A stretch of 64,000 nt of DNA, taken from NCBI GenBank assembly GCA_002349055.1, contig DECD01000024.1, positions 7,118-71,117 of the forward strand, written 5' to 3'. The translations under genes and the position numbers were made by a program. Below the pieces are notes generated by a model. That model was not told the origin of the DNA, ran no database searches, and saw nothing but the letters and a program-made list of their open reading frames with translations. Within the stretch, counting starts at the first letter, position 1. Each line of letters starts with the position of its first letter. This DNA is from Bacteroidales bacterium UBA2939. GTDB taxonomy: Bacteria; Bacteroidota; Bacteroidia; Bacteroidales; P3. Shown piece after piece: positions 62,051-64,000 of the stretch.

Positions 62051-62665
62051 ATGAATCTGCCATCGAAGATACTGGAGGAGGCAGTGGAGCAGCTAGCGAG
62101 CCTGCCGGGCGTGGGTAAGCGGTCGGCGCTGCGTTATGCGCTGTTCCTCATGAACGAGGAGGAGGCTAAGGTGCGCGATCTCAGCGAGGCCCTGCTGCGG
62201 CTGAAAACCCACCTGCACCACTGCCGTCACTGCCACAACGTCAGCGACACCGAGATATGCCCCATCTGCTCATCCGAAAAGAGGCAGAGGGGCATTGTCT
62301 GTGTGGTGGAGAACGTGCAGGACGTGATGGCCGTGGAGAACACGCAGCAGTACCGCGGCCTGTACCATGTGCTCGGCGGCGTCATCTCGCCCATCGACGG
62401 CATCGGCGTTCATGATTTGGAGATTGACTCGCTCATCAAGCGCGTGCAGAGCGGCGACCCCGCACCCGTCGAGGAGGTCATCCTGGCCTTGCCCACCACC
62501 ATGGAGGGCGACACCACCAACTACTACATCAACAAGCAGCTGCAGCCCTTGGGGGTGAAGGTCACCACGTTGGCACGCGGCGTCGCCGTGGGCGACAGCC
62601 TGGAGTACGCCGACGAGATTACCCTCGGCCGCAGCATCATGCACAGAATACCGTTTGAAAGTTGA
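62051..62665 (+). CDS. recR: Recombination mediator protein RecR
   Basis: 204 residues, the usual length. RecR forms a ring that, with RecO (and RecF), loads RecA onto SSB-coated gaps. Visible in order: helix-hairpin-helix (LASLPGVGKRSALRYAL, residues 16-32), the four-cysteine zinc motif (CRHCHN and CPICSS, about 57-75), the Toprim domain (IVCVVENVQDVMAVE, about 82-96, and ALPTTMEGDTTNYYI) and the C-terminal ARGVAVGDSLEYADEITL motif. It follows the phosphohexomutase gene by 36 bp. Its final codons and TGA stop are made by the 7-bp TTGAAAR array at 62655. A likely recA start lies 1.26 kb downstream. Confidence 0.95.
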   Translation: MNLPSKILEEAVEQLASLPGVGKRSALRYALFLMNEEEAKVRDLSEALLRLKTHLHHCRHCHNVSDTEICPICSSEKRQRGIVCVVENVQDVMAVENTQQYRGLYHVLGGVISPIDGIGVHDLEIDSLIKRVQSGDPAPVEEVILALPTTMEGDTTNYYINKQLQPLGVKVTTLARGVAVGDSLEYADEITLGRSIMHRIPFES

Positions 62666-62689
62666 AAATTGAGAATTGAAAATTGAAAG
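62655..62689. repeat. 7-bp TTGAAAR array joining recR and the GH3 gene
   Basis: Five 7-bp units from 62655 (TTGAAAG, TTGAAAA, TTGAGAA, TTGAAAA, TTGAAAG). The recR stop TGA (62663-62665) lies in the second unit, and the fifth unit (62683) contains the TTG start of the GH3 gene. Confidence 0.9.
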
Positions 62690-63843
62690 TTTTATTTATT
62701 ATCACAACTTTTCTGGGGCTTTTGGCCTGCGGTCAGAGTAATCAGAATATTCAGAATAATCAGAGTACTCCGAATACTCAGAGTATTCAGAATAATCAGA
62801 ATGATTCGATTTCTCTTGATGAGGCTATCGGCGAAATGTTGCTGGTGGGCTTCCGCGGCACCGAGATTGACAGCACACACCATATCTGGCGCGACATCCT
62901 CGACTATCACGTGGGCGGCGTCATCCTTTTCGACTACGACGCCCCCACGGGCACCCGTGGCCGCAACATCAAGAGTGCCGCCCAGGTGAAAGCCCTTTGC
63001 ACCCAGTTGCACACCCTCTCCCCCACCCTGCTCATCGGTATCGACCAAGAGGGCGGCAGCGTCAGCCGTCTCAGCACACGCTACGGCTTCCCCAACATCA
63101 TGTCGGCGCAGAAAAGCGCCACCCTGGGGCCCGACACCGTGCGCCATTATGCACGACTCACCGCCGAGATGCTCCACAACCTCGGCATCAACCTCAATTT
63201 TGCCCCCGTGGCCGACGTCAATGTCAACCCCTCGTGCCCCGTCATCGGCGGCATGGGACGCTCGTTCTCGGCCAACGACTCTCTGGTGACCGCCTGCTGC
63301 GCCATCTGGATGGAGGAGCAACGGAAACAAGGCGTGGCGAGTTGTCTCAAGCACTTCCCCGGACATGGCAGTGCCAAGGGCGATACCCACAAAGGGCTCG
63401 TCGATGTCACCAAGACCTGGCAACGCCGCGAGTTGACCCCCTATCGTGAAATCGGCGGTACTGACATGGTGATGACTGCCCACGTTATCAACCGCCAACT
63501 CGACCCGTCGGGTTTGCCAGCCTCCCTTTCTCCGCGCATCACCTCCTTCCTACGCGACAGTCTGGGATTCAATGGAGTAATCATCACCGACGACCTCGCC
63601 ATGGGCGCCATTGCGGGACAGTACAGCCTCGAAAAGACCATCCGCATGGCCCTCGAGGCCGGTGCTGACCTCCTCTGCCTCAGTAACAACGGCGGCCACG
63701 GCTACGACCCTGATATCGTCCCCAAGGTGGTGAAAATCATCAAAAAACTCGTTGCCGATGGCACCGTCAACCTCGACCGTATCCAGCAATCAGCCCTCCG
63801 CGTCCGCAAACTGAAGGAAAGCCCCTCTACCTCAGACCGTTGA
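62683..63843 (+). CDS. GH3 family lipoprotein (beta-N-acetylhexosaminidase / NagZ-like)
   Basis: 386 residues. The start is TTG at 62683; there is no in-frame ATG before residue 53, and only this start gives the signal peptide and lipobox (GLLACG, Cys16). Residues 17-41 are a Gln/Asn/Ser/Thr linker encoded by a 9-bp array. The rest is a single-domain GH3 hydrolase: GVILFDYD, LLIGIDQEGGSVSRL, FAPVADVNVNPSCPVIGGM, KHFPGHGSAKGDTHKG (from Lys223, NagZ-type His) and the IITDDLAMGAI nucleophile region (about 301). The KHFPGHG/D-x-H signature indicates a beta-N-acetylglucosaminidase acting on muropeptides or chitin-like sugars, here anchored in the outer or inner membrane facing the periplasm or outside. 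Substrate is inferred. Possibly co-transcribed with recR. Confidence 0.85.
   Translation: MKVLFIITTFLGLLACGQSNQNIQNNQSTPNTQSIQNNQNDSISLDEAIGEMLLVGFRGTEIDSTHHIWRDILDYHVGGVILFDYDAPTGTRGRNIKSAAQVKALCTQLHTLSPTLLIGIDQEGGSVSRLSTRYGFPNIMSAQKSATLGPDTVRHYARLTAEMLHNLGINLNFAPVADVNVNPSCPVIGGMGRSFSANDSLVTACCAIWMEEQRKQGVASCLKHFPGHGSAKGDTHKGLVDVTKTWQRRELTPYREIGGTDMVMTAHVINRQLDPSGLPASLSPRITSFLRDSLGFNGVIITDDLAMGAIAGQYSLEKTIRMALEAGADLLCLSNNGGHGYDPDIVPKVVKIIKKLVADGTVNLDRIQQSALRVRKLKESPSTSDR
62734..62805. repeat. 9-bp tandem array inside the GH3 lipoprotein linker
   Basis: Eight 9-bp units from 62734, such as CAGAATATT and CAGAATAAT, each three codons (Q-[NS]-[NIT]). This is the same unit as the intergenic arrays at 37059 and 39778 (TTCAGAATA after a phase shift). 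Confidence 0.9.
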
Positions 63844-63851
63844 TAAAAAAC

Positions 63852-63882
63852 TTGGCAAATTTAAAATAAAAGTGTATATTTG
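63852..63882 (+). promoter_or_regulatory. Promoter of recA
   Basis: TTG (63852-63854), 20-bp spacer, TATATTTG (63875-63882). A near-perfect -33/-7 pair for this phylum, 45 bp before the ATG at 63928. It also marks the end of the upstream operon. I see no obvious LexA-type operator. Confidence 0.75.
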
Positions 63883-63927
63883 CACCTAGTGAAACAATAA
63901 AATAAAATAACTAAATACTTGAACATT

Positions 63928-64000
63928 ATGGCAAAAGAAGTGAACGATGCCGATGCCCTGAAGCAAGAAAAACTAAAAATCCTCCAAAGCACCCTCGACA
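63928..64000 (+). CDS. recA: RecA recombinase, 5' end only
   Basis: The first 24 codons before the window ends: MAKEVNDADALKQEKL, then KILQSTLD. This matches the start of Bacteroidota RecA (MAKE..., then a KLKxLQxxxD helix before the conserved KNFGKGSIM, which would lie beyond the edge). The strong promoter and the nearby recR are consistent. The call rests on a short stretch. Confidence 0.65.
   Translation, partial: MAKEVNDADALKQEKLKILQSTLD

Overview
The window is chromosomal DNA from a member of the Bacteroidota, most likely a Bacteroidales species. The evidence is several promoters of the TAnnTTTG type used by this phylum, two kinds of type IX secretion (T9SS) sorting domain, a fimbrillin-like lipoprotein with lipobox, a Bacteroides-type tryptophanase and a short-form ribosome hibernation factor. 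I saw no rRNA, tRNA, CRISPR array, transposase, prophage or plasmid gene.

Left part (1-47.1 kb, all on the minus strand): a cluster of secreted repeat proteins. In transcription order it has two GLUG/glycine-rich paralogues (43576..47097 and 39831..43190), an 877-residue repeat protein (37128..39761), a 6966-residue giant (16156..37056), a 4163-residue giant with a T9SS type A sorting domain (3369..15860), a 69-residue peptide, a fimbrillin/GLUG-like lipoprotein, and a four-helix-bundle gene. The large proteins share one motif, roughly [VIL]-[YF]-G-G-G-[NxE], repeated every 25-45 residues and alternating with beta-strand-like stretches (xVxIxGG). This looks like a very long beta-solenoid. I do not recognise it as a named family. 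The repeats are layered: short units, then modules of about 240 residues, then blocks of about 6 kb. A promoter upstream of 47097 and a second one upstream of 15860 suggest at least two transcription units.

The four-helix-bundle gene at the left edge is bracketed by two arrays of the palindrome CCTAGG spaced exactly 10 bp apart.

Right part (47.7-64 kb): tryptophanase (plus strand) behind a long leader region; a protein of about 3060 residues with repeated jelly-roll/Fn3-like modules, GCDS repeats and a T9SS type B (gliding-motility) C-terminus; then hpf and a xer tyrosine recombinase (minus strand), a small lipoprotein (minus), and a plus-strand set of phosphohexomutase, recR, a GH3 lipoprotein and the first 24 codons of what looks like recA.

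Many gene junctions carry short degenerate tandem arrays with unit lengths of 7, 8, 9, 10 or 11 bp. The same arrays run into coding sequence: they supply stop codons, one start codon, a lipoprotein linker and insertions inside the phosphohexomutase. The repeat-protein cluster and these phased arrays are the two features most worth following up.
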